This document shows, piece by piece, positions 35,941-44,058 of a stretch of DNA of 64,000 bases. A program made the position numbers and the translations under genes. How positions within the stretch are numbered: the stretch's first letter is position 1; each line of letters starts with the position of its first letter. Below the pieces are notes generated by a model, which was given only the letters and a program-made list of their open reading frames with translations, ran no database searches and was not told the DNA's origin. Source of the DNA: QHXN01 sp032162705 (GTDB lineage: Bacteria; Acidobacteriota; Blastocatellia; Pyrinomonadales; Pyrinomonadaceae). The stretch is taken from positions 1 to 64,000 of the forward strand of contig JAVRON010000049.1 of NCBI GenBank assembly GCA_032162705.1. Reading direction: 5' to 3'.

Positions 35941-37656
35941 CTAACCCCTCTTGACGAATTCGCGCTTGAATGTGCGCGTCTCGCCGTCGGGGAACTTGAC
36001 CGAGACTTTGTCGTCCGCTATCGAGACCACGACCCCGCGACCATACTTCGGCAGCCGTGCCGCATCGCCTTCTTTCAACTCGATCACTTTCTTCTTCGCT
36101 GCGTCCGCCGGAAGCGGCGCGGGCGCAGTAGTCTCCGACGCCATCTCAAATCCCAATTGCTCTTCGAGCGGGTGCAGGCAGTTGTCGCAATGCCCGCAAC
36201 TGTCCTGCTCGGGCGTCTCGCCGAAATAGTCGTGCAGGAGCTTCCAGCGACACTCGGCGCTCTGCCCGTAGAGCATCACGCGTTCCAGCTTCTCGCGGTC
36301 GCCCTCGCCCCTCTCGACGCACGTCGCGGCAATGCGCTCGATCTCTTCGCGGGAGACTTCCCCGCGCGTGAGCTTGAAGCGCACGCCGCGCGTCTCGCGC
36401 ACGATCTTCGCATCCTTGAGAAGCGAGAGCGCCACGCGCACCTTCGTCTTCGCGACTTCGGGCGCGCCCTCCTGCACGGGGATGAGTCCGACCGGCGTCT
36501 GGTCTGCGCCCAATGCACGGAGCGAGTCGCAGACTGCCGCGAGGTCTTCCGCCTTCGGGTATCGACCACCGAGGAAGAAGAGCTGCGTGCGCCGGTCGTC
36601 GAGTTGATAGAGGAGCGTACAGCGCGCCTCTGCGCCATCGCGACCTGCGCGCCCGGACTCCTGATAGTAAGCTTCGAGCGAGCCGGGCATCTGGTAGTGT
36701 ACGACGAAGCGTATATCGGGCTTATCTATTCCCATGCCGAAGGCGTTCGTCGCTATCATCGCCTTCAAAGCCCCCTTCATGAAGAGGTCTTGATTCTCTC
36801 TGCGCTCTGAGGCCGGAAGCTTGCCGTGGTATGCGCGCAGTGGCAAGTCCGAGCCGCGAAAAAAATCCGCCAGCGCCTCGACCGTCTTGACGGTCGCACA
36901 GTAGACGATGCCTGTGCCTTCCGTCTCGCGCATCACACGCGCGAGGTGTTCGCGCTTCTCCTGCTCGTTCGTGACGCGCGCGACCTCGTAGAAGAGGTTC
37001 CGCCGGTAGATGCCCGTGTTGAAGACGCGCATGCGCGGAAGCCCCAACTGCTTCTTGATGTCTTCGACGACTTCCGGCGTGGCGGTGGCTGTGAGCGCGA
37101 GCAGGGGCGGCGAGCCGAGCGTGCGGATGGCCGCGCCGAGCGCGAGATATGAAGGGCGAAAGTCGTGACCCCATTCCGAGATGCAGTGTGCCTCGTCGAT
37201 GACGACGAGGTCGATCTTTGTGCCGCGCAGTGTTTCGAGGAAGGCCGGGTCTGTCAGTCGCTCGGGCGTGGTGAAGACGAACTCGCTCTCTTCGCGCTCG
37301 ATGCGTTCGATGCTCTCCCGGCGCTCGATGGCGGTTAGTGCGCTGTTGAATTGCGCCGCCTCGACGCCCGCCTCATTGAGCTTGTCCACCTGATCCTTCA
37401 TCAGAGAGATGAGCGGCGAGACGATGACGGTCGTGCCCGACAGGTGGAGCGCGGGCAACTGATAGCAGAGCGATTTGCCCGCGCCCGTCGGCATGATGGC
37501 GAGCGTGTCCTGCCCGTTGATGATGGAGCGTATGACTTCGGCCTGACCGGGGCGCATCTGTTCGAGACCGAAAATCTCGCGCATCGTGCGCTGCATCAGC
37601 TTCAGCTCACCCGTCGCTCCGTTCAGAAATCTCGCTCTGGCGGTTTCAGGTCGCAT
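35941..37656 (-). CDS. recQ: ATP-dependent DNA helicase RecQ
   Basis: The protein is 571 residues from the ATG at 37656; a TTG at 37701 and ATG at 37596 are also in frame, and MQRTMREIFG at the latter begins the usual RecQ core. Motifs: Q-like MRPGQAEVI, Walker A MPTGAGKSLCYQLPAL, DEAH in VIDEAHCISEWGHDFRPSY, motif IV-VI region NAFGMGIDKPDIRFV and YYQESGRAGRDG. The zinc-binding RQC segment has four cysteines (CRWKLL, SCGHCDNC). The C-terminus has no HRDC domain. It ends in about 50 residues resembling a small beta-barrel/KOW-like module (KYGRGVVVSIADDKVSVKF). Role: 3'-5' unwinding in recombination repair. Confidence 0.94.
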   Translation of the reverse strand: MRPETARARFLNGATGELKLMQRTMREIFGLEQMRPGQAEVIRSIINGQDTLAIMPTGAGKSLCYQLPALHLSGTTVIVSPLISLMKDQVDKLNEAGVEAAQFNSALTAIERRESIERIEREESEFVFTTPERLTDPAFLETLRGTKIDLVVIDEAHCISEWGHDFRPSYLALGAAIRTLGSPPLLALTATATPEVVEDIKKQLGLPRMRVFNTGIYRRNLFYEVARVTNEQEKREHLARVMRETEGTGIVYCATVKTVEALADFFRGSDLPLRAYHGKLPASERRENQDLFMKGALKAMIATNAFGMGIDKPDIRFVVHYQMPGSLEAYYQESGRAGRDGAEARCTLLYQLDDRRTQLFFLGGRYPKAEDLAAVCDSLRALGADQTPVGLIPVQEGAPEVAKTKVRVALSLLKDAKIVRETRGVRFKLTRGEVSREEIERIAATCVERGEGDREKLERVMLYGQSAECRWKLLHDYFGETPEQDSCGHCDNCLHPLEEQLGFEMASETTAPAPLPADAAKKKVIELKEGDAARLPKYGRGVVVSIADDKVSVKFPDGETRTFKREFVKRG

Positions 37657-37772
37657 GGCACGGGAGACTACACGCGCGAGAAATTTTTTGTGTTCGCGCA
37701 ACGTTGAGAAACTATGCCGGGCGTCGGCGGCTTACGTTTAGAGTGGTTGCGGATGCGTGCGACTGAAGGCCG

Positions 37773-37872
37773 AGTCAGAACCGCCTGCTGCAAGCGGGCG
37801 GGTCTTTAGTTATGCCATCGAGCCTTCCTCCGCAACACTGACCCGCCCGCTACCGCAGGCGGTTCTGACTTG
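37773..37872. repeat. Inverted TCAGAACCGCCTGC-GCGGGCGGGTC repeat (family F)
   Basis: AGTCAGAACCGCCTGC with GCGGGCGGGTC on the left is mirrored by GACCCGCCCGC and GCAGGCGGTTCTGACT on the right; the loop is about 38 bases. It lies in the roughly 220-base divergent gap between recQ and the cysteine-desulfurase-like gene. Confidence 0.85.
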
Positions 37873-37923
37873 AAACTTTGCTTCGTGGTCGCATCCAACG
37901 CTCTTTTGTGCTTTTATTAAGGC

Positions 37924-39243
37924 ATGAGTGAAACAGCCACGCGGGCGGCGGCGGACATTCTCACGGTCGAGGAGATCAGGTCGCACTTCCCCGCGCTCGA
38001 ACGAATGCAGGAGCAACGCCGCGTAGCGTACTTCGACGGCCCCGGCGGGACACAGGTTCCGCGCCGCGTAGTCGAGAGGGTGGCCGACTATCTTTACCAC
38101 CATAACGCCAACACGCACTGGGCCTACCCGACCAGCGCCGAGACGGACGAGTTGATCGAGCGCTCGCGCGAAACACTCGCGGACTTCCTCGGCGCTTCAC
38201 CATCGGAGATCGTCTTCGGCGCGAACGCGACGACGCTCGGCTATCACGTCTCGCGCACGCTCGGGCGTACATTCGAGGCGGGCGACGAGATCGTCGTCAC
38301 CGAACTCGACCACCACGCCAACGTCGCGCCGTGGCAGGCGCTTGAGCGCGAGCGCGGCGTCCGTCTGCGCGTCGTACGCATGAAGACCGAGACGGGCGCG
38401 CTCGACTGGGACGACTTCGAGCGAAAGATTAACGGGCGCACGAAGCTCGTCGCCATCGGCGCGGCCTCGAACGCGCTCGGCACGCTCAACGACCTCGCGC
38501 ACGCGGGCCGACTCGCCGAGCAGGCATGCGCCTACATGTTCGTGGACGCGGTGCATTACGCGCCGCATCAACTGACGGACGTGCGTGCGATGCGTTGCGA
38601 CTTTCTCGTCTGCTCGGCCTACAAATTCTATGGCCCGCACGTCGGCGCGTTGTTCTGCCGCCGAGAGCTTCTGGAGACGCTTCCCTTCCCGAAGCTGCTG
38701 CCCGCGCCCGACTACGCGCCCGAGGTCGCCGAGACCGGCACGCAGAATCACGAAGGCATCGTCGGCGCAGCCGCCGCCGTTGACTTCCTCGCCTCGCTCG
38801 CTCAAGCACCTTCGGCCTCGCTCGCGCAAGGGGCTTCCGTTCCTCTCGAACAAGGGGCTGACCCATCTCTCGCGCAAGGCAACTCGCGCCGCGAGCGTCT
38901 GCGTGCGTCCTTCGACGCGCTCCACGCGCGCGGGGCCGAGCTGACCCGACTCATGTGGGAGGGCTTGTCGGAGATAGAAGGCGTGACGCTCTACGGCCCT
39001 CGGCCCGACGCGCCGCGCACGCCGACGGTCGCTTTCACCGTCGCCCGAACGACCTCGACGGAGGTTGCGCGCCGCCTCGCCTCGCGCGGCCTCTTCGTCT
39101 CGCACGGCGACTTCTACGCGGCGACGGTCATCGAGCGTCTGGGGTTAGGCGAAGAGGGCTTAGTGCGCGCGGGCTGCGCGTGCTACACGACCCGCGAGGA
39201 GGTCGAAAGACTTGTCGCGGGAGTTAAGGAAATAGCTACGTAG
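37924..39243 (+). CDS. Cysteine desulfurase-like PLP protein with an 8-residue tandem insert
   Basis: The 439-residue class V aminotransferase-fold protein belongs to the cysteine desulfurase-like group (TIGR01976-like). Signs are YFDGPGGTQVPRRVVERV, HHNANTHWAYPTSAETD, TELDHHANVAPW, the cofactor Asp in MFVDAVHYAPHQ and the PLP lysine in CSAYKFYGPHVG. A conserved active-site cysteine of true sulfur-mobilising enzymes is not obvious, so desulfurase activity is unproven. Residues 291-322 are four 8-residue repeats (SLAQAPSA, SLAQGASV, PLEQGADP, SLAQGNSR), an insertion in a surface region. It stands alone and is followed by an intrinsic terminator-like hairpin. Confidence 0.88.
   Translation: MSETATRAAADILTVEEIRSHFPALERMQEQRRVAYFDGPGGTQVPRRVVERVADYLYHHNANTHWAYPTSAETDELIERSRETLADFLGASPSEIVFGANATTLGYHVSRTLGRTFEAGDEIVVTELDHHANVAPWQALERERGVRLRVVRMKTETGALDWDDFERKINGRTKLVAIGAASNALGTLNDLAHAGRLAEQACAYMFVDAVHYAPHQLTDVRAMRCDFLVCSAYKFYGPHVGALFCRRELLETLPFPKLLPAPDYAPEVAETGTQNHEGIVGAAAAVDFLASLAQAPSASLAQGASVPLEQGADPSLAQGNSRRERLRASFDALHARGAELTRLMWEGLSEIEGVTLYGPRPDAPRTPTVAFTVARTTSTEVARRLASRGLFVSHGDFYAATVIERLGLGEEGLVRAGCACYTTREEVERLVAGVKEIAT
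38794..38889 (+). repeat. Four 24-base tandem repeats inside the desulfurase-like gene
   Basis: Consensus TCGCTCGCGCAAGGGGCTTC and 4 more bases, four units in frame, diverged by substitutions. It encodes the S/PL-A/E-Q octapeptides. Confidence 0.75.
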
Positions 39244-39256
39244 AAATGGGCAATGC

Positions 39257-39281
39257 AGAAAGCCCCTTCAGGGGCTTTCTT
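39257..39281. terminator. Bidirectional terminator-like hairpin
   Basis: AGAAAGCCCC, loop TTCA, GGGGCTTTCT: a perfect 10-bp stem whose arm supplies the A-rich and T-rich flanks on each strand. It sits between the convergent desulfurase-like gene and homoserine dehydrogenase gene. Confidence 0.75.
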
Positions 39282-39312
39282 GACTCACTAACCGGCGACT
39301 CTCTCGACCCGA

Positions 39313-40368
39313 TTAAATTGATTCCACCGCTTCACTCTTCACCGCGTTGATGAAGTCGGCGAGCAGGCCGTAAGCGGTGCTCTTCAGGTTCGGGTCGTGC
39401 GCGACGAGCGTGAGGCCGGGCAGCACGTCAAGCTCGAAGTGGATTGCAAGCGTTGTGCCCGCGACCGCGGCGAAAGGCTCTCCGGGCGCGACCTGTTCGG
39501 GACGCACGAAGGCATCGACGCGTCCCTCCCGGTCGCGTCGCGCGCGCGCAATCAGCTTGAAGGGACGGCCCTCCGCTTGAGCCGCGCGCACGTCTTCTGC
39601 GTTAAGTCCGCGTATCCCTTCTCGCCTCACGTCTTCGAGCTTAAGTCCCGCGCCCATCAAAACGTTCGCCAGCGCGCAGACCTTGACCGCCGTGTCCCAG
39701 CCTTCAACGTCGTAGGTCGGGTCTGTCTCCGTCACCCCGAGGTCTTGCGCGCGGGCGACGCCTTCGTCGAACGTGCCGCCGGCAGCCAACTCTTCAAGGA
39801 TGATTGTGGTCGTCGAGTTGAGCGCGCCTTTGAAGCCGATGAGCCGCGCGACGGGCATTGTCTCGCGAAAGAGCGAGAAGACGGGCAGGCAGTCGGCCAC
39901 GGTCGCTTCAAACATGAAGCGCCGGTCGCGCGTGCGTGCAAGCTCCGACAGCTCTCGGTAGGCGTGGACGATTGTGCCCTTGTTGGCCGTGACGACGTGC
40001 GCGCCGTGCTCTAAAGCAGCGCGTGCGTGCGTGACGGCAGGCTCGCCCGTCAGCGGTTCGAGCGAGGTAGTCTCGAACAGAACGTCGCAACGCGCGGCGG
40101 CGAGCCACTCACGAACGTCTGATGGTTGCGGCGAGATGATGTCTGACGGTTGCGGCAAGACGCGCGAAGAGATTTCGCCGGACAGAAGCTCCTCGACGCC
40201 GAAGCCTTCGGGCGCTGCGAGCCAGCCCATACGCCGCGTCGCCACGCCCGTCACGCGCCAATCGACACGGAACTGCGAGCGCATCTCTTCGCTCTTCTCG
40301 ACGAGCAAAGGGACAAGCGCGCGTCCCACGTTGCCGAAGCCAAGCAGACAAAGATTGAAAACTTTCAT
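39313..40368 (-). CDS. hom: Homoserine dehydrogenase, short form without ACT domain
   Basis: The 351-residue enzyme reduces aspartate semialdehyde to homoserine with NAD(P)H, on the branch to threonine and methionine. The start is the ATG at 40368 (MKVFNLCLLGFGNVG, the Rossmann GxGxxG); in-frame extension to 40824 runs antisense into the amidase gene. Other marks are VVTANKGTIVHA, EATVADCLPVFS, GALNSTTTIILEEL and DPTYDVEGWDTAVKVC, the last holding catalytic Asp and Lys residues. No C-terminal ACT domain is present, so end-product control is unlike that of the long form. An in-frame duplication PQPSDI / PQPSDV occurs at about 40108-40160. It is divergent from the amidase gene with an 88-base gap. 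Confidence 0.92.
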   Translation of the reverse strand: MKVFNLCLLGFGNVGRALVPLLVEKSEEMRSQFRVDWRVTGVATRRMGWLAAPEGFGVEELLSGEISSRVLPQPSDIISPQPSDVREWLAAARCDVLFETTSLEPLTGEPAVTHARAALEHGAHVVTANKGTIVHAYRELSELARTRDRRFMFEATVADCLPVFSLFRETMPVARLIGFKGALNSTTTIILEELAAGGTFDEGVARAQDLGVTETDPTYDVEGWDTAVKVCALANVLMGAGLKLEDVRREGIRGLNAEDVRAAQAEGRPFKLIARARRDREGRVDAFVRPEQVAPGEPFAAVAGTTLAIHFELDVLPGLTLVAHDPNLKSTAYGLLADFINAVKSEAVESI

Positions 40369-40456
40369 GTTGATTTTCCGCCCACGTTGCGAGATGCTGT
40401 CGGCCAACCATAGACAGCTCCTACATCTTTTACCACGTGAAGAGAGATTGAAAGCA

Positions 40457-42139
40457 ATGACGCGAAAACAGCGGCGCGAAGGCTCGCGCATGAACCGTCG
40501 GAAATTTCTGCGCGCGGGCTTGCTCGGCGGACTCGCCGTCGTGGTCTCAACGCCCGAACTCAAAAGCGGCGGGGCAGCGCGCGCCGCGGTGTCCGCTTTG
40601 ACGGGCGTGCCACAGCAGCAGGGCGGCAAGTTCGACTGGGAGGAGTTGACCATCAGCGGCGCGCAGGCGTCGATGAGCGCGGGCAGGCTCTCTGCGCGTC
40701 GGCTGACGGAGATGTACTTCGACCGCATCGAGAGGCTCGACCGGCGCGGCGCGGCTTTGAACTCCGTCATCGAGACGAACCCCGAGGCGACGGCAATCGC
40801 GGAAGCGCTCGACCGCGAGCGCAAACAGGGGCGCGTGCGCGGGCCGCTTCACGGCGTCCCCGTCCTCATCAAAGACAACATCGCCACCGCCGACCGGATG
40901 GAGACGACCGCCGGGTCGCTCGCGCTCGTCGGCGCAAGGCCGCAGAGCGACGCCTTTATCGTTCAAAGACTCCGCGAGGCCGGAGCCGTCATCATCGGCA
41001 AGACCAACTTGAGCGAGTGGGCCAACTTCCGCTCGACGCACTCGACAAGCGGCTGGAGCGGTCGCGGCGGGCAGACGCGCAATCCTTACGCGCTCGACCG
41101 AAACCCCTGCGGCTCAAGCTCCGGCTCGGGCGCGGGCGTCTCTGCTAACCTCTGTCTCGTCGGGGTCGGCACAGAGACGGACGGCTCGGTCGTCTGCCCC
41201 TCGGCCACCTGCGGCATCGTCGGCATCAAGCCGACGCTCGGGCTTGTCAGCCGCACGGGCATCATCCCCATCGCGCACAGCCAGGACACCGCAGGCCCGA
41301 TGGCGCGCACCGTCACCGACGCAGCCATCCTGCTCAAGACACTAATCGCACTCGACCCGACCGACCCCGTTCCCTGGAAGGGCCTTCGTCCTTCGGGAGC
41401 GCCGGACTTCACGAAGTCGCTCGACCCGGCGGGCTTGAAAGGTGCGCGCATCGGTGTGGCGCGAAAATTCTTCGGCTTCAACGACGAGGTTGACAAGCTG
41501 ATGAATGATGCCATCGACTTGATGAAGCGCGAGGGCGCGACCTTCATCGACCCCGCAGACCTGCCCACCCACGGCAAGCTCGACGCGCCGGAGTTTGAAG
41601 TCCTGCTCTTCGAGTTCAAGGCCGACATCAACAAGTATCTCGCGAGCCTTGCGCCCAGTGACCACCCGCGCACGCTCAAAGACCTCATCGACTTCAACGA
41701 GAAGAACCGCGCACGTGAGATGCCCTACTTCGGCCAGGAGATTTTCACAAAGGCCGAAGCGAAGGGGCCCCTTACAGACCCCGCATATCTCAAGGCTCTC
41801 AAGTCCAGCAAGCTGCTCGCACAGGCGCAGGGCATCGACGCGGTGATGACGAAGAACAATCTCGATGCCCTCATCGCGCCGACGGGGGGCCCCGCCTGGA
41901 CGACCGACTTAGTTAACGGCGATCACTTCACCGGCGGCAGCTCGACGCCCGCCGCCGTCGCCGGATACCCGAACGTGCAGGTTCCCGCCGGATACGTCTA
42001 CGGACTGCCCGTCGGCATCTCCTTCTTTGGCCGCGCCTTCAGTGAAGCCACGCTCATCCGCCTCGCCTACGCTTACGAGCAGGCGTCCAAGCATCGACAG
42101 CCGCCGCGACTTTTGCCAGTCGCGGACTTGCACGGATGA
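40457..42139 (+). CDS. Amidase-signature family hydrolase with Tat signal
   Basis: The protein is 560 residues from the ATG at 40457, or 549 from 40490. The N-terminus carries a twin-arginine-type signal (NRRKFLRAGLLGGLAVVVS), implying folded export. The amidase-signature core has the catalytic lysine in VPVLIKDNIAT. The serine pair lies in the glycine/serine-rich loop CGSSSGSGAGVSANL and GTETDGSVVCPSATCGIVG. The C-terminal PTGGPAWTTD and PAVAGYPNVQVPAG segments are typical of GatA-related amidases. Without GatB/C neighbours and with an export signal it is not the tRNA amidotransferase. It is likely a periplasmic amide or peptide-amide hydrolase, substrate unknown. Confidence 0.9.
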   Translation: MTRKQRREGSRMNRRKFLRAGLLGGLAVVVSTPELKSGGAARAAVSALTGVPQQQGGKFDWEELTISGAQASMSAGRLSARRLTEMYFDRIERLDRRGAALNSVIETNPEATAIAEALDRERKQGRVRGPLHGVPVLIKDNIATADRMETTAGSLALVGARPQSDAFIVQRLREAGAVIIGKTNLSEWANFRSTHSTSGWSGRGGQTRNPYALDRNPCGSSSGSGAGVSANLCLVGVGTETDGSVVCPSATCGIVGIKPTLGLVSRTGIIPIAHSQDTAGPMARTVTDAAILLKTLIALDPTDPVPWKGLRPSGAPDFTKSLDPAGLKGARIGVARKFFGFNDEVDKLMNDAIDLMKREGATFIDPADLPTHGKLDAPEFEVLLFEFKADINKYLASLAPSDHPRTLKDLIDFNEKNRAREMPYFGQEIFTKAEAKGPLTDPAYLKALKSSKLLAQAQGIDAVMTKNNLDALIAPTGGPAWTTDLVNGDHFTGGSSTPAAVAGYPNVQVPAGYVYGLPVGISFFGRAFSEATLIRLAYAYEQASKHRQPPRLLPVADLHG

Positions 42140-42146
42140 AGCGGCG

Positions 42147-42227
42147 GGCCCGACCGTGAGGGAGGGCGTATAGCCTTCACGATGCGCCTGACGGAAGTTG
42201 AGACGCCCTCCCTCACGGTCGGGCTTG
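42147..42227. repeat. Inverted GCCCGACCGTGAGGGAGGGCGT repeat (family E, copy 2)
   Basis: Perfect inverted arms of at least 20 bases (GCCCGACCGTGAGGGAGGGC) around a 36-base loop, 6 bases after the amidase stop. It may terminate the amidase transcript. Confidence 0.9.
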
Positions 42228-42257
42228 CGGCCAAATGCATTCCGGCAACTTAGCGGG

Positions 42258-42263
42258 TATAAT
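42258..42263 (+). promoter_or_regulatory. Candidate -10 element for boxC
   Basis: A perfect TATAAT lies 53 bases before the boxC ATG. No good -35 is visible at 17 bases (TTGCGG is 26 bases upstream), so recognition may need an activator. This fits an inducible catabolic gene but is not proof. Confidence 0.4.
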
Positions 42264-42315
42264 TGCGGTTTCGTGCCCGAAGCTTATTTATACCTGTGGG
42301 AGTCGGTTCACCGGA

Positions 42316-43959
42316 ATGATTAACTTTGAGACCTCGCCGGAGCAATACCGGCATTGGAAGCTTTCGTTTGACGGACGCGTCGCTACGCTCTCGATGGACG
42401 TGGCCGAGGACGAGACGATAGCCTCCGGCTACAAGCTCAAGCTCAACTCTTATGACCTCGGCGTTGACATCGAACTCTGTGATGCCGTGCAGCGCCTACG
42501 CTTCGAGCACCCGGAGGTGCGCTGTGTCGTCGTCACGAGCCTCAAGCCGCGCATCTTCTGCGCGGGCGCAAACATCTACATGCTCGGCACCTCGGCACAC
42601 GGCTTCAAGGTCAACTTCTGCAAGTATACGAACGAGACGCGCTGCTCAATCGAGGACGCCTCCCGTCATTCCGCTCAACGCTACGTCGCCGCTTTGAACG
42701 GCACGGCTTCGGGCGGCGGCTACGAGTTGGCGATTGCCTGCGACGAGATTTATCTGGTTGACGATGGCAACTCTGCCGTGTCACTTCCAGAGGTTCCGCT
42801 GCTCGGCGTGCTGCCCGGCACGGGAGGTTTGACGCGCCTCGTCGATAAGCGAAAGGTGCGCCGCGACCGCGCCGATGTTTTCTCGACGCTCGCCGAAGGT
42901 CTGAAGGCGAAGCGCGCAAAGGAGTGGGGACTGATTGACGGCCACTTCCCGACGAGCAAGTTTCAGGAGGGCGTCGAGGATCGTGCGCGCCGCGTCGTCG
43001 AAGAAGCCTTGGAGACCGAGAGCGCCGACGCCACAGCTAAGGGCATCAAGCTCAACCCGCTCGACGTTGAAGCGAGCGAGTCGGGTCGCGTGTACAGGCA
43101 CATTACTCTGAAGCTCAAACGCGAAGGCCGCTATGCCGAACTCACTGTGCGGGGCCCCGAGGCCGACTTGCCGTCTACGCCCGAAGAGATCGTCAAACTC
43201 GGCGACTCGTACTGGCCGCTTCGTGCCTACCGCGAGCTGGACGACGCGCTCCTGCACTTGAGAATGAACGAGCCGGAGATCGGACTCGTGCTGCTTCGCA
43301 CCGAGGGCGAGATCGACCGTGTGCTCGCCATCGACGAGACGCTCGTCGAGCAACGCGGCCACTGGCTCGTCCGCGAAACCCTTCTCTACATGGCGCGCGT
43401 GCTGCGTCGGCTCGACCTGACGGCCAAGAGCTTCTTCGCGCTCGCCGAGCCTGGCAGTTGCTTTGCGGGCAACCTGCTCGAACTCCTCCTCGCTGCCGAC
43501 CGCAGCTACATGCTCAACGACCCGGAACAGACAATCGAGTTGGGCGTGAGCCAGTTGAACGCGGGCGCGCTCCCGATGTCGAACGGGCTGACGCGTCTTC
43601 AGTCACGCTTCCTCGCGGAGCCTGAGCGCGCGACGCGCGTGCTCGAAGGCAGCGGACGCTTCGACACAGAGGGAGCGGAAGAGGCCGGGCTTGTCACCTT
43701 CGCGCCCGACGAACTCGACTGGGAAGACGAGATTCGCGTCGCCGTCGAGGAGCGCACGTCGCTCTCGCCCGACGCGCTCACGGGGATGGAAGCGAGCTTG
43801 AGATTCGCCGGGCCCGAGACGATGGACACAAAGATTTATGGCCGTCTGACCGCGTGGCAGAACTGGATTTTCCAGCGCCCCAACGCCGTCGGCCCGCAGG
43901 GCGCACTGACGAACTACGGCAAGCCGACGCAGCCGCAGTTCGATTATAAGAGAACTTGA
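42316..43959 (+). CDS. boxC: Benzoyl-CoA-dihydrodiol lyase (2,3-epoxybenzoyl-CoA dihydrolase) BoxC
   Basis: The 547-residue, two-part enoyl-CoA-hydratase-fold enzyme hydrolytically opens 2,3-epoxybenzoyl-CoA in the aerobic CoA-dependent benzoate pathway. The ATG at 42316 (MINFETSPEQYRHWKLSF) is where homology to BoxC begins; the upstream extension overlaps the promoter. Crotonase-like marks include LKPRIFCAGANIYMLG, NGTASGGGYELAIACDEI and LPEVPLLGVLPGTGGLTRL. The length is that of BoxC, about twice a simple crotonase. boxB follows 100 bases later, separated by a family C repeat. The reductase subunit BoxA, the ligase and BoxD are not in the window. Confidence 0.93.
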   Translation: MINFETSPEQYRHWKLSFDGRVATLSMDVAEDETIASGYKLKLNSYDLGVDIELCDAVQRLRFEHPEVRCVVVTSLKPRIFCAGANIYMLGTSAHGFKVNFCKYTNETRCSIEDASRHSAQRYVAALNGTASGGGYELAIACDEIYLVDDGNSAVSLPEVPLLGVLPGTGGLTRLVDKRKVRRDRADVFSTLAEGLKAKRAKEWGLIDGHFPTSKFQEGVEDRARRVVEEALETESADATAKGIKLNPLDVEASESGRVYRHITLKLKREGRYAELTVRGPEADLPSTPEEIVKLGDSYWPLRAYRELDDALLHLRMNEPEIGLVLLRTEGEIDRVLAIDETLVEQRGHWLVRETLLYMARVLRRLDLTAKSFFALAEPGSCFAGNLLELLLAADRSYMLNDPEQTIELGVSQLNAGALPMSNGLTRLQSRFLAEPERATRVLEGSGRFDTEGAEEAGLVTFAPDELDWEDEIRVAVEERTSLSPDALTGMEASLRFAGPETMDTKIYGRLTAWQNWIFQRPNAVGPQGALTNYGKPTQPQFDYKRT

Positions 43960-43962
43960 AGC

Positions 43963-44046
43963 AGTGATAAGTAATGAGTGATAAGTGATAAGAAAAAGAA
44001 TGAGTGATTGTCTTTTCTTATCACTTATCACTCATTACTTATCACG
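43963..44046. repeat. Inverted GTGATAAGTAATGAG repeat (family C, copy 6)
   Basis: CAGTGATAAGTAATGAGTGA left, TCACTCATTACTTATCAC right, in the boxC-boxB gap. It ends 4 bases before the boxB ribosome site. Confidence 0.85.
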
Positions 44047-44058
44047 CTCGGAGGAAAG

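Noticed and set aside
39974..40456. N-terminal extension of the amidase (160 residues)
   Set aside because: It runs antisense through hom and lacks any motif; the Tat signal sets the start at 40457-40490.
40369..40824. N-terminal extension of homoserine dehydrogenase
   Set aside because: It is antisense to the amidase gene, and the Rossmann fold begins at 40368.
43963..44058. 17-residue N-terminal extension of BoxB
   Set aside because: It is encoded in the repeat arm, and GGAGGAAAG precedes the ATG at 44059.
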